Below are positions 26,497 through 33,624 of a DNA stretch of 64,000 nucleotides, in pieces. How positions within the stretch are numbered: position 1 is the first letter of the stretch; each line of letters starts with the position of its first letter. The notes under the pieces are model-generated. The model did not search any database. It was not told where the DNA came from and was given only the letters and a program-made list of their open reading frames with translations. The translations under genes and the position numbers were made by a program. The DNA comes from Lentisphaeria bacterium (lineage in GTDB: Bacteria > Verrucomicrobiota > Lentisphaeria > Victivallales > Victivallaceae). Location of the stretch: positions 1 to 64,000 of the forward strand of contig JABLYX010000014.1 of assembly GCA_018265615.1 (NCBI GenBank), given 5' to 3'.

Positions 26497-27591
26497 ATGC
26501 TGCAGTACAGAAAAGCCGAAGAGTGCCGTTTTGACGAAATCAGCCTCGGGGAGATCATGCTCCGCTTCGATCCGGGCGAAGGCCGGGTCCATACCGCCCG
26601 CAGCTTCACGGTATGGGAAGGCGGCGGCGAATACAACGTCGCGCGCGGCCTGCGCCGCTGCTTCGGTCTGCGCACCGCGGTCGTGACCGCGTTCGCGGAC
26701 AACGCGGTGGGCCGGCTGATCGAGGATTTCATCCTGCAGGGCGGCGTCGCGACCGACTTCGTGAAGTGGGTTCCGTACGACGGCATCGGCCGCACGGTCC
26801 GCAACGGGCTCAACTTCGTCGAGCGCGGCTTCGGCTGCCGCGGGGCGAAGAGCTGCTCCGACCGCGGCAACACGGCGGTTTCGCAGCTGAAGGCCGGCGA
26901 CATCGACTGGGAGTACATCTTCGGCAGGTGCGGGGTGCGCCACTTCCACACGGGCGGCATCTTCGCCGCGCTCTCCGACACCACGCCGGACGTCGTGATC
27001 GAAGCGCTGAAGACCGCGAAGAAATACGGCACGGTCACAAGCTACGACCTGAACTACCGCCCGAGCCTCTGGAAGGCGATCGGCGGCGTGGAGCGCGCCC
27101 GCAGCGTGAACCGCGAAATCGCGAAGTACGTCGATGTGATGATCGGCAACGAAGAGGATTTCACCGCCTGCCTCGGGCTCGAGGTCAGGGGGGTGGATGC
27201 GAACCTCTCGAAGCTCGACACCGCGAGCTTCCGCGCGATGATCGAAGAGGCCGTGAAGCTCTATCCGAACTTCCAGGTCGTCGCCACGACGCTGCGCGCG
27301 GTGAAGTCCGCGAGCTGCAACGACTGGGGCGCGATCGCGTGGAAGGACGGCAAATTCGCCGAGGCGGCCCACCGCCCGAACCTCGAGATCTTCGACCGGG
27401 TCGGCGGCGGCGACAGCTTCGCCTCGGGGCTGATCTACGGGCTCATGACCACGGGCGACGCCGACTATGCCGTGAACTGCGGCGCGGCGCACGGCGCGCT
27501 GGCGATGACCACGCCGGGCGACACCTCGATGGCGACGTTCGACGAGGTTCAGAAGCTCATGAAGGGCGGCGGCGCGCGCGTCGACCGGTAA
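26497..27591 (+). CDS. kdgK: PfkB-family 2-keto-3-deoxygluconate kinase
   Basis: A 364-residue ribokinase-type sugar kinase. The N-terminus (GEIMLRFDPGEGR) and GGGEYNVARGL give the sugar site; the catalytic region is VGGGDSFASGLIYGL near residue 310, with Asp as base. The pairing with eda makes KDG the likely substrate, to give KDPG. At 364 residues it is slightly longer than the usual 310-340. The ribosome-binding site AGGAGG lies within the end of eda, so the two are co-translated. A strong terminator follows. Confidence 0.88.
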   Translation: MLQYRKAEECRFDEISLGEIMLRFDPGEGRVHTARSFTVWEGGGEYNVARGLRRCFGLRTAVVTAFADNAVGRLIEDFILQGGVATDFVKWVPYDGIGRTVRNGLNFVERGFGCRGAKSCSDRGNTAVSQLKAGDIDWEYIFGRCGVRHFHTGGIFAALSDTTPDVVIEALKTAKKYGTVTSYDLNYRPSLWKAIGGVERARSVNREIAKYVDVMIGNEEDFTACLGLEVRGVDANLSKLDTASFRAMIEEAVKLYPNFQVVATTLRAVKSASCNDWGAIAWKDGKFAEAAHRPNLEIFDRVGGGDSFASGLIYGLMTTGDADYAVNCGAAHGALAMTTPGDTSMATFDEVQKLMKGGGARVDR

Positions 27592-27610
27592 ACGCCCTTT
27601 TCGTGTCGGA

Positions 27611-27656
27611 AACCTCCGGACGGCCGCCGTTGCAACGCGGTTCCGGAGGTTTTTTT
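27611..27656 (+). terminator. Rho-independent terminator after kdgK
   Basis: A 10-bp stem AACCTCCGGA / TCCGGAGGTT (27611-27620, 27642-27651) with a run of seven T. Confidence 0.9.
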
Positions 27657-27718
27657 CGTTTCCGGCCGGTAAGGATGCGCCCTGTCGCGCGTCTTACCGG
27701 GAGAGAAAGGGGGCTGTC

Positions 27719-28663
27719 ATGGTCCGGATGGAGAGAACCGGTTTCTGGGGGATGTTCTTCTGTTGGCTGGCGTTTGCCGGGCTGCGGTGGGCGGACGGAT
27801 TTCCGCGCCTGGAGGATGCCGCCGAATATGCGGGCTGCGGTTTCGCGCTTCTTCTCCTCTTCGCTGCGTGGCGGAAGTTGCGGAGCGGGGAGCATTGGGC
27901 CGTCACCCTGGCGCGCATCGCGCCGCTCGCGGTGCCGTGGGTGTGGATGGCGTGGGTGTGGACGGCGGTGTTCGCGCTCGTATACCGGTTTGACCGCAGC
28001 CGGTTCCGGGTGTGGAGCCTGGCGGCGGGAGTCTGGTGCATCCTCTGCCTCGTTCCGGCCGGGCTGCCGGTGCGGCTGCTCTGGCTTCCGCTCTTCTTCC
28101 TGCTGGCGGCGTTTATCGCGGGGGCGGCGGATCCGGAGGGCAGGAGGGGCTACGATGCCGGCTTCTGTCTGGCGCTGCTGGCCGGGTTCCAGATCCGGTA
28201 CGGGACGATCCCGGCGCCGGAGGAGCAGCCGGCCGGGTTCCCCCTTCACTCATTTTGCGGCGACCCCGCCGTGCCGGGACTGGTTTCCCGGCGGCTGCTG
28301 GCTCCGGGGGAGCAGTGGAGCGACTGGTTCGCCGCGAAGGATCCGGGGCAGCTCTGGGCCGTGATACGGGCGAGCCGCTGCCGTGGGGAGTTCGGCCGCC
28401 CGTACTGGTGGAAGTACCGCGGCCGGCCGGTCCGCATCAGGGACGAGGTTACGCGGCTGCTCCTGCTGCGGAGCGATGGAACGCTCCTTGCGGAGTATCC
28501 GGCGCCGGAGGAGATCAGGTGGTTCTGGGAGGAGGGCTGTAAGCCGTATTCCGTCACTCCGGAGGAAGACGGGCTGCTCTTTTTTGGAAGGAGGCACGCG
28601 GCCGGCGGCGTCGAGCCCTGTTTTTCTTTCTTTAAACCGGAAAAGGGTGCGTTGCGGCAGTGA
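27719..28663 (+). CDS. Membrane protein of unknown function
   Basis: A 314-residue protein with four or five hydrophobic segments in residues 5-155, followed by a soluble C-terminal domain of about 160 residues rich in W and R. I do not recognise it. The stop codon overlaps a GTG for the next gene, so the two are probably an operon. GGGGGC lies just before the ATG. Confidence 0.65.
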   Translation: MVRMERTGFWGMFFCWLAFAGLRWADGFPRLEDAAEYAGCGFALLLLFAAWRKLRSGEHWAVTLARIAPLAVPWVWMAWVWTAVFALVYRFDRSRFRVWSLAAGVWCILCLVPAGLPVRLLWLPLFFLLAAFIAGAADPEGRRGYDAGFCLALLAGFQIRYGTIPAPEEQPAGFPLHSFCGDPAVPGLVSRRLLAPGEQWSDWFAAKDPGQLWAVIRASRCRGEFGRPYWWKYRGRPVRIRDEVTRLLLLRSDGTLLAEYPAPEEIRWFWEEGCKPYSVTPEEDGLLFFGRRHAAGGVEPCFSFFKPEKGALRQ

Positions 28664-28677
28664 GAAAGGCGGTGAAC

Positions 28678-30246
28678 ATGCGGAGTCTGATTGTTTTCCT
28701 TGCGGGGTTCCTGATGATGGCGGGGGCGGCGGCGGCCCCGTCGCCGATTTCGCTCGGCGGGCCGGTTTCGCTGCCGTCGGCCGGCGTGCGGTTCCGGGCG
28801 TTCCGCGACATGAAACCGATGCCGCTGCCGATGCCCGCCATCGTCGCGACGCGGCGCAGCGACGGCGCGAAGCTCATCGGCAACCATGAGTACTGGCGGT
28901 TCCGCCAGACCGCCGGGGTCTGGTTCAACGAGAGCTGCATGGTCCGGGTCGGGACCGTCCTGTTTCCGCCGTTCGGCAAGCCGGAGCTGAAGCCCGAGAG
29001 CGAGCTCGCGGAGGAGTTCAAACCGCTCGGCAAAGAGCTTTCCGGAGAGCAGCTGAAAAAATGGGTGCAGGATTTCACCCTCGCGGAGGTGAAGGAGGTC
29101 AAGCCGTTCCCGCAGGCGCTCTACGGCTGCAGCGCGACCGTCTTCGAGCTGGAGGGGGCGCAGGGGGTGAACCGGGTCGCGTACCTCCTGGTTCCGAAGA
29201 ACGAGCCGCTGCGGATGATCCTGCTTTTCTTCAGCGTCGACAGCAGCCGGTTCGACGACCGCGCGGAGCGCGTGATCCGGCAGTCGCTCGGCTCCGTGCA
29301 GTTCATGGCGCCGAAGCGCGAAACCGTCCCGCTGGCGGAGAGCGGCCGAAGCAAGGGGACGGCGGAATATGAGGCGTCGCGTTCCCGGGTCATCCAGAGC
29401 ATCCGCAACTTCAGCGACTGGTGGTATGTCGAGACGGACAACTACATCTTCGTTTCGAACCAGACCGACCGCCGCGCGATGACCCGGCTGCGCAGCGAGC
29501 TCGAAAACGCGCGCGTGGTGTTCGAAACCTTTTTCCCGCTGCGGAAGCCGCTGCAGTCGGTCAGCGTGGTCCGGATCTTCAACAGGCGGGAGCAGTACCT
29601 GGAGTATGTCGGCAGCGAGATGCAGTGGTCCGGGGGGCTCTGGCACCCGGCGCGGCGCGAGCTGGTCATTTCGCCGCTCGACCGCAGGTTCCGCGATTCG
29701 GTGCAGAAGACGATCATGCGGCAGGTCGCGTTCCACGAGGGATTTCACCAGTACCTCTTCTTCGCCTCCGGGGAGGCGCAGGCGGACATGTGGTACAACG
29801 AGGGGACCGCCCAGTATTTCGAGGGGATCGAGTTCCGCACCGGCAAGGGGCTCATCCTGCTCGCGCAGCATGACGAGCGCGCGCTGACCAAACTGTTCGA
29901 CGGGGACAAGGTGCATGACGTCGGGGCGCTCGTGAAGATGGACCGCGCCGCGTTTTACGGGCAGAACCGCGACGTGAACTACCGCCTCGCGCACGCGCTG
30001 GTCTATTATCTCTGGAAGGGCGCGCCGGTCGACGGCAGGCCGGAGTATGCGAAAGTGCCGCTGCGCTACTACGACAGGCTCGTCGAGACGAAGGACGCCG
30101 GCAGGGCGAACGCCGCCGCGTGGGAGGGGATCGACATGGCGCAGCTCTCGAAGGACCTGAGCCGCTTCTGGAACAACTCGAACCTGATCCGGGAATCGAT
30201 CCGTTTCCAGCCGCCGCCTCCGCCGGAGAAGCCGGAGGAACAATAA
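28678..30246 (+). CDS. Secreted putative zinc metallopeptidase (HEGFH motif)
   Basis: A 522-residue exported protein with a signal peptide (MRSLIVFLAGFLMMAGAAAA). The C-terminal half has a gluzincin-like layout: AFHEGFHQYLFF (HExxH type, residue about 360) and, 20 residues later, WYNEGTAQYFEG, whose Glu would be the third zinc ligand as in DUF1570 and M1-like peptidases. The N-terminal half (residues 25-220) is of unknown fold. It probably sits in the periplasm. The start at 28678 is preferred to the GTG at 28660 because the signal peptide starts there. The proline-rich tail (PPPPPEKPEEQ) may be a spacer. Confidence 0.75.
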   Translation: MRSLIVFLAGFLMMAGAAAAPSPISLGGPVSLPSAGVRFRAFRDMKPMPLPMPAIVATRRSDGAKLIGNHEYWRFRQTAGVWFNESCMVRVGTVLFPPFGKPELKPESELAEEFKPLGKELSGEQLKKWVQDFTLAEVKEVKPFPQALYGCSATVFELEGAQGVNRVAYLLVPKNEPLRMILLFFSVDSSRFDDRAERVIRQSLGSVQFMAPKRETVPLAESGRSKGTAEYEASRSRVIQSIRNFSDWWYVETDNYIFVSNQTDRRAMTRLRSELENARVVFETFFPLRKPLQSVSVVRIFNRREQYLEYVGSEMQWSGGLWHPARRELVISPLDRRFRDSVQKTIMRQVAFHEGFHQYLFFASGEAQADMWYNEGTAQYFEGIEFRTGKGLILLAQHDERALTKLFDGDKVHDVGALVKMDRAAFYGQNRDVNYRLAHALVYYLWKGAPVDGRPEYAKVPLRYYDRLVETKDAGRANAAAWEGIDMAQLSKDLSRFWNNSNLIRESIRFQPPPPPEKPEEQ

Positions 30247-30280
30247 TGCGGAACCTGCGGGATTCTTTCCTCTTTTCCGC

Positions 30281-30309
30281 TTGTTATTTTCAGGGGGGCG
30301 GGCTATATT
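30281..30309 (+). promoter_or_regulatory. Promoter of the structured RNA / DUF2062 gene
   Basis: TTGTTA (30281-30286), 17-bp spacer, TATATT (30304-30309). The predicted start, about 30316, falls exactly at the 5' base of the first stem of the structured RNA. Confidence 0.65.
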
Positions 30310-30315
30310 AGTCCG

Positions 30316-30466
30316 GTTCAGGGAAGGTGATGGTATGTTGATGCCATCGGAACATCAGCAATGCCTGTCCCGCAGGTGTGAGTGCGGTGAAGCCGCACGG
30401 AACACAGGAGCCGTGCCCGGCACACGATGCCGGGCACGAGCTCTTCAGAGAGCGGGGCCCCTGAAA
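30316..30466 (+). ncRNA. Candidate structured RNA (leader of the DUF2062 gene)
   Basis: A closing stem TTCAGGG (30317-30323) with CCCTGAA (30459-30465) encloses four hairpins: GATGGTAT/ATGCCATC (30329-30348), TGTG..GTGCGG/CCGCAC..CACA (30377-30406), a perfect 10-bp stem GTGCCCGGCA/TGCCGGGCAC (30413-30437) and GCTCT/AGAGC (30440-30453). This is a multi-branch fold starting at a predicted transcription start. It shares a CCTGTCCCGCAGGTGTGAG segment with some resemblance to the cobalamin riboswitch core, but the other conserved boxes are missing, so no known class is assigned. Confidence 0.55.
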
Positions 30467-30471
30467 AGTAT

Positions 30472-30519
30472 CATCCGCCGCGCAGGCGCTGTGGATGACG
30501 GGCCCGGTTTGTCATCCGC
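30472..30519 (+). promoter_or_regulatory. Possible switching stem between the RNA and the DUF2062 gene
   Basis: GTGGATGAC (30491-30499) can pair with CATCCGCC upstream (30472-30479) or with GTCATCCGC downstream (30511-30519), but not with both. Mutually exclusive pairing after a folded domain is how riboswitch expression platforms look. No T-run follows, so translation control rather than termination would be expected. Confidence 0.4.
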
Positions 30520-30572
30520 GGCCTTGGCGGAGGAGGAAGGGCAGGCAACTTTTTGGGGAGAAAAGGTTATTC

Positions 30573-31130
30573 ATGGCGTTCAATCTGAAACGGAAATGGA
30601 TTTACTTCTACGCGAAAATCGTCCGCGCCGAAGGAACTCCGACTTATATCGCGCGCGGATGGGCGCTCGGCATGTTTATCGGGTGCGTGATCCCGATGTC
30701 CGCCCAGCTGCTGATCTCGATCCCGCTCTCGTTTGTACTGCGCTGCTCGAAGATCGGGGCGACGCTCGGCACATTCATAACGAACCCCGTCACCGTGCTC
30801 TTCATCTATCCGGCGCAATGCTGGGTCGGCAACAAGATCATCGGGGGGGAACTGACCTGGAAAGCGACGGAGCAGGCCGCCAAAGACCTCATCAAGCTTG
30901 ACGTGAGCGGCTTCCTGCACCTCGGCGGCGACCTGATCGCCTCCTTTTTCGTCGGCGGCTTCCTGCTGGCGGCCGTCTGCACGCCGCTGACCTACTTCGG
31001 CGTCTACCACCTCGTCCTGCGCTACCGCCGCATCAAGGAGGCGATCAAGGCCAGGCGCCGCGAGAAGGCCGCAGAGGCGAAAGCCGCGGCGTGTGCCGCG
31101 CCCCCCGGAGGAGAGGGGCCGAAAGCATAA
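30573..31130 (+). CDS. DUF2062 membrane protein
   Basis: A 185-residue protein of the DUF2062 family with three membrane segments (residues about 30-50, 60-85 and 120-145). Typical points are ARGWALGMFIGCVIPMSAQ and the TNPVTVLFIYPAQCW segment in the middle. Function is unproven; in other bacteria it is sometimes next to or fused with glycosyltransferases. The C-terminal 25 residues are basic and Ala-rich. It is preceded by a 250-nt structured leader and followed by a bidirectional terminator. Confidence 0.85.
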   Translation: MAFNLKRKWIYFYAKIVRAEGTPTYIARGWALGMFIGCVIPMSAQLLISIPLSFVLRCSKIGATLGTFITNPVTVLFIYPAQCWVGNKIIGGELTWKATEQAAKDLIKLDVSGFLHLGGDLIASFFVGGFLLAAVCTPLTYFGVYHLVLRYRRIKEAIKARRREKAAEAKAAACAAPPGGEGPKA

Positions 31131-31136
31131 ATAAAA

Positions 31137-31164
31137 AGAGCGGTCGCATGACCGCTCTTTTTTT
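31137..31164. terminator. Bidirectional terminator
   Basis: A 9-bp stem AGAGCGGTC / GACCGCTCT with GCAT loop, A-run before and T-run after, between the convergent DUF2062 and PA14-like genes. Confidence 0.92.
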
Positions 31165-31185
31165 ATGCACGGCGAGCGGGCTGCG

Positions 31186-33624
31186 TCAGAGCTTCCGGCC
31201 CAGGCTCTGCAGGAGCGGCAGGAACTCCTCCGGGGAGTGAAACGGGTGCTCGTTTCCGGAGGGCGCGGCGGCCCGGACGGGCTCGAGCAGTTGGACGTCA
31301 TACTCCCGCGCCAGGCGGCGCAGCGCCTCAAGCAGCTTCTCCGCCTGCGCCTCTTCGCCCGGCCGGACCGGGGCGGGAACCAGATAGAGTGCGTGAAGCT
31401 TCCGGTTCGAACGCAGTTTTTCGAGGAGGGCGGCGATATAGCGGTCGCGCATCCACGGTTCTGCGGTCCCCATATGGTACAGACAGGGCAGGAAGAGGGC
31501 CGCGCGGTCCGCGTCGCTGGAGCCGATGCGGTCGAGCAGCTCCGGCAGGCCGGTCCGGAGCGGGGTTTCCGAATCGGAGAACGGGATGAATTCAACGCTC
31601 TGCTGCTGCTTCTTTTTCTTCTTCAGCAGCTCCCGGACGAACATGCCGAACCCTTCGACGGGCTCGCCGATGAGCAGGAGCTTGCGGTAGGCGGTGAGCT
31701 CGTCGCCGATTTTGCGCGGCAGCTCCCAGTTGCGGATGTCGCTGAGCTTCGGCCGCCGCAGGACGAGCACGGTGTTGTCCGCGCCGGCTTTGTCCGCGAG
31801 GCCGTCGCCGGAGACCGGCAGGATGCGGAGGCGCTTGCGGTCGAATTCAAAGTTCTCGATGTCGAGCTGCACTTCAACCGTTTCGGACCGCTTCTGCTGC
31901 TGCGGCGGGAGGGTGATCGTGTCCTTGCGGTAGATGTCCGCGGCGGCGCGGTCGAACCGCTCGTCCGGCTTGGCGGGGAGGCGCACCCGGCGCAGCTCCT
32001 GCGGTTTGCCGTCGATTGCGACATCGAGCTGCGCTTCGATCTCAAGCGGCAGGCGCGAGATGCTCTCCGCGGAAACCGGCAGCTCCTCGTCGTCGTAAAT
32101 GATCTCCGGCGCCCACAGCCTGAGCTGGAGGTCGGGGCGCAGCTCGACAAGGTCGGCGCGGTAGTCGGAGTTGAGCACAGGCAGCTGGGTCTCCGGCCGG
32201 CCGATCAGCCGGAACGAGAGGCGCGACTCCGGCGTGTCGCCCGGAACCACGGAGGGCGAGAGTTCATCGAGCGGACGGCAGGGGGCGTCCCCGAAATGCC
32301 ACTCGATTTCGTCGGTCGGGGTCAGGAAATCGAAGCTTTCAATCGGGATCGAAGACTGCTTGCCCGTATAGAGCAGATAATGGCCGCGCCGCGAAATCAG
32401 CGGGTAGCGCACCCCGCCGCTCTCTGCCAGCTCCACGGGGTGCGCCGGACGGGCCGGGGTGAAATGCTCCGCCGCGAGCAGCCGGAATTCGCCCGTCCCG
32501 GCCGGCCGCATGCGGACGGTCAGCTGACCGTAGCCGCTGTTCAGCCGGTAGAAGAGCTCGAAGGGGGCGCTCCCCTTTTTCAGCTCGCGTTTCACCACGG
32601 CCGTTTCCGGCGGCTGTGAGCCGTTCGCGTTGACCCGGCGCGCGATGATCTCTCCGTCGAGCTTCAGGAGCGCGAGGGAGTTCGAGAAGAGCTCGAACTC
32701 ATACTCCCCGTCCTCCGGCACTTCGAAGAAGCCGGAGAAGCGGGCCGTGTAGTGCTCCTGCGTCTCCGGCGGCCGGACCATGAGCTGCACCTCGGTCGCG
32801 GTGAATTCGCGCGGGTTCTTCCAGCCGGCGGCGCCGAGGAGGTCGTTCTCCGGGCCTTTGGCCATATCTTTGCGCGCCTGCGCATACTGGCCGTCGATGC
32901 GCGCCGCTTCGCGTTTGATGTAGTCGAGGTGGTTCTTCATCTGCTGTTTCCAGGAGAGGTTGAAGCGGCGCATCCGCTCGCAGTACGAATTGCCGGTCAG
33001 CTCGGAGGCGGCGCGCATCCACTGGCGCTTGTTCTTCGTATGGAGGCGCTTGAACTGCGCCTGGCGGTTCTTGTAATATTGCGGGAACTTCGGGACCCAC
33101 TGCGGCGGCTCGAATCCGGTGATCGCCTGGCGCTGGAGGATGAACGGGCGGTTGTAGAAATTCCGCGTGTGCCAGCGGTTGCTGCGCTCGATCTCCATGT
33201 TGCGCCTGGCGAGGAACTCCTCCGGCGTGCAGGGGCGGTTGCCGCCCCAGTAGAAATTCAGCTTCAGCCGCTGCGCGGGAGGGCGCGGCCCGGATTGCGG
33301 CGTCCAGGTGTCGGACGGCTGTCTGCCGGGAAAGCCGAAGTAGATGTCGAAGCTCTTCGCCCCGGGCGCCGGCGCGATGGAGAGTGAAAAGTTGTCGTGC
33401 AGCTGGTACGCGGCCGGCTTGCCGGCGTCGTCGAATACCCGCACGCCGTTTGCGGGCAGCTCCGGCAGCACCATCCGGCGCAGGTCGATACTGCACGCCT
33501 CGCCGGGGCGCTCGGGAACGGCGGTCAGCCGGAACTTCGCCTCCGGCTGCAGCCACTTGCGTTCCTCCGCGGGGGCGGCGGCGCACAGGAACAGGACCAG
33601 GAGGGCGGAAAAAAGGGTTCTCAT
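31186..33624 (-). CDS. Secreted protein with PA14-like domain
   Basis: An 812-residue exported protein with signal peptide (residues 1-19). Residues about 25-120 are beta-rich and may be a DUF2341-like binding domain. A helical, charged stretch (150-265) is followed by a PA14-like carbohydrate-binding domain (YTARFSGFFEVPEDGEYEFE, residues about 290-375). Residues about 380-640 are beta-rich, and the end (residues about 680-812) has an alternating strand/helix pattern that could be an SGNH- or flavodoxin-like domain. The start overlaps the stop of the upstream glycosidase in ATGA, so the two are made together. Catalytic activity cannot be claimed. Confidence 0.7.
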   Translation of the reverse strand: MRTLFSALLVLFLCAAAPAEERKWLQPEAKFRLTAVPERPGEACSIDLRRMVLPELPANGVRVFDDAGKPAAYQLHDNFSLSIAPAPGAKSFDIYFGFPGRQPSDTWTPQSGPRPPAQRLKLNFYWGGNRPCTPEEFLARRNMEIERSNRWHTRNFYNRPFILQRQAITGFEPPQWVPKFPQYYKNRQAQFKRLHTKNKRQWMRAASELTGNSYCERMRRFNLSWKQQMKNHLDYIKREAARIDGQYAQARKDMAKGPENDLLGAAGWKNPREFTATEVQLMVRPPETQEHYTARFSGFFEVPEDGEYEFELFSNSLALLKLDGEIIARRVNANGSQPPETAVVKRELKKGSAPFELFYRLNSGYGQLTVRMRPAGTGEFRLLAAEHFTPARPAHPVELAESGGVRYPLISRRGHYLLYTGKQSSIPIESFDFLTPTDEIEWHFGDAPCRPLDELSPSVVPGDTPESRLSFRLIGRPETQLPVLNSDYRADLVELRPDLQLRLWAPEIIYDDEELPVSAESISRLPLEIEAQLDVAIDGKPQELRRVRLPAKPDERFDRAAADIYRKDTITLPPQQQKRSETVEVQLDIENFEFDRKRLRILPVSGDGLADKAGADNTVLVLRRPKLSDIRNWELPRKIGDELTAYRKLLLIGEPVEGFGMFVRELLKKKKKQQQSVEFIPFSDSETPLRTGLPELLDRIGSSDADRAALFLPCLYHMGTAEPWMRDRYIAALLEKLRSNRKLHALYLVPAPVRPGEEAQAEKLLEALRRLAREYDVQLLEPVRAAAPSGNEHPFHSPEEFLPLLQSLGRKL

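Noticed and set aside
25837..27591. Uronate-specific regulator near eda-kdgK
   Set aside because: No regulator gene lies beside the pair; the DUF2089 protein has no sugar-binding domain and belongs with the membrane protein.
30316..30466. Cobalamin riboswitch
   Set aside because: A short core-like segment is present, but the CACTG box and the usual order of stems are missing and the downstream gene has no link to B12.
30316..30520. 6S RNA, RNase P RNA, SRP RNA or tmRNA
   Set aside because: None of the conserved core segments of these RNAs can be found, and the fold is multi-branched rather than one long rod.
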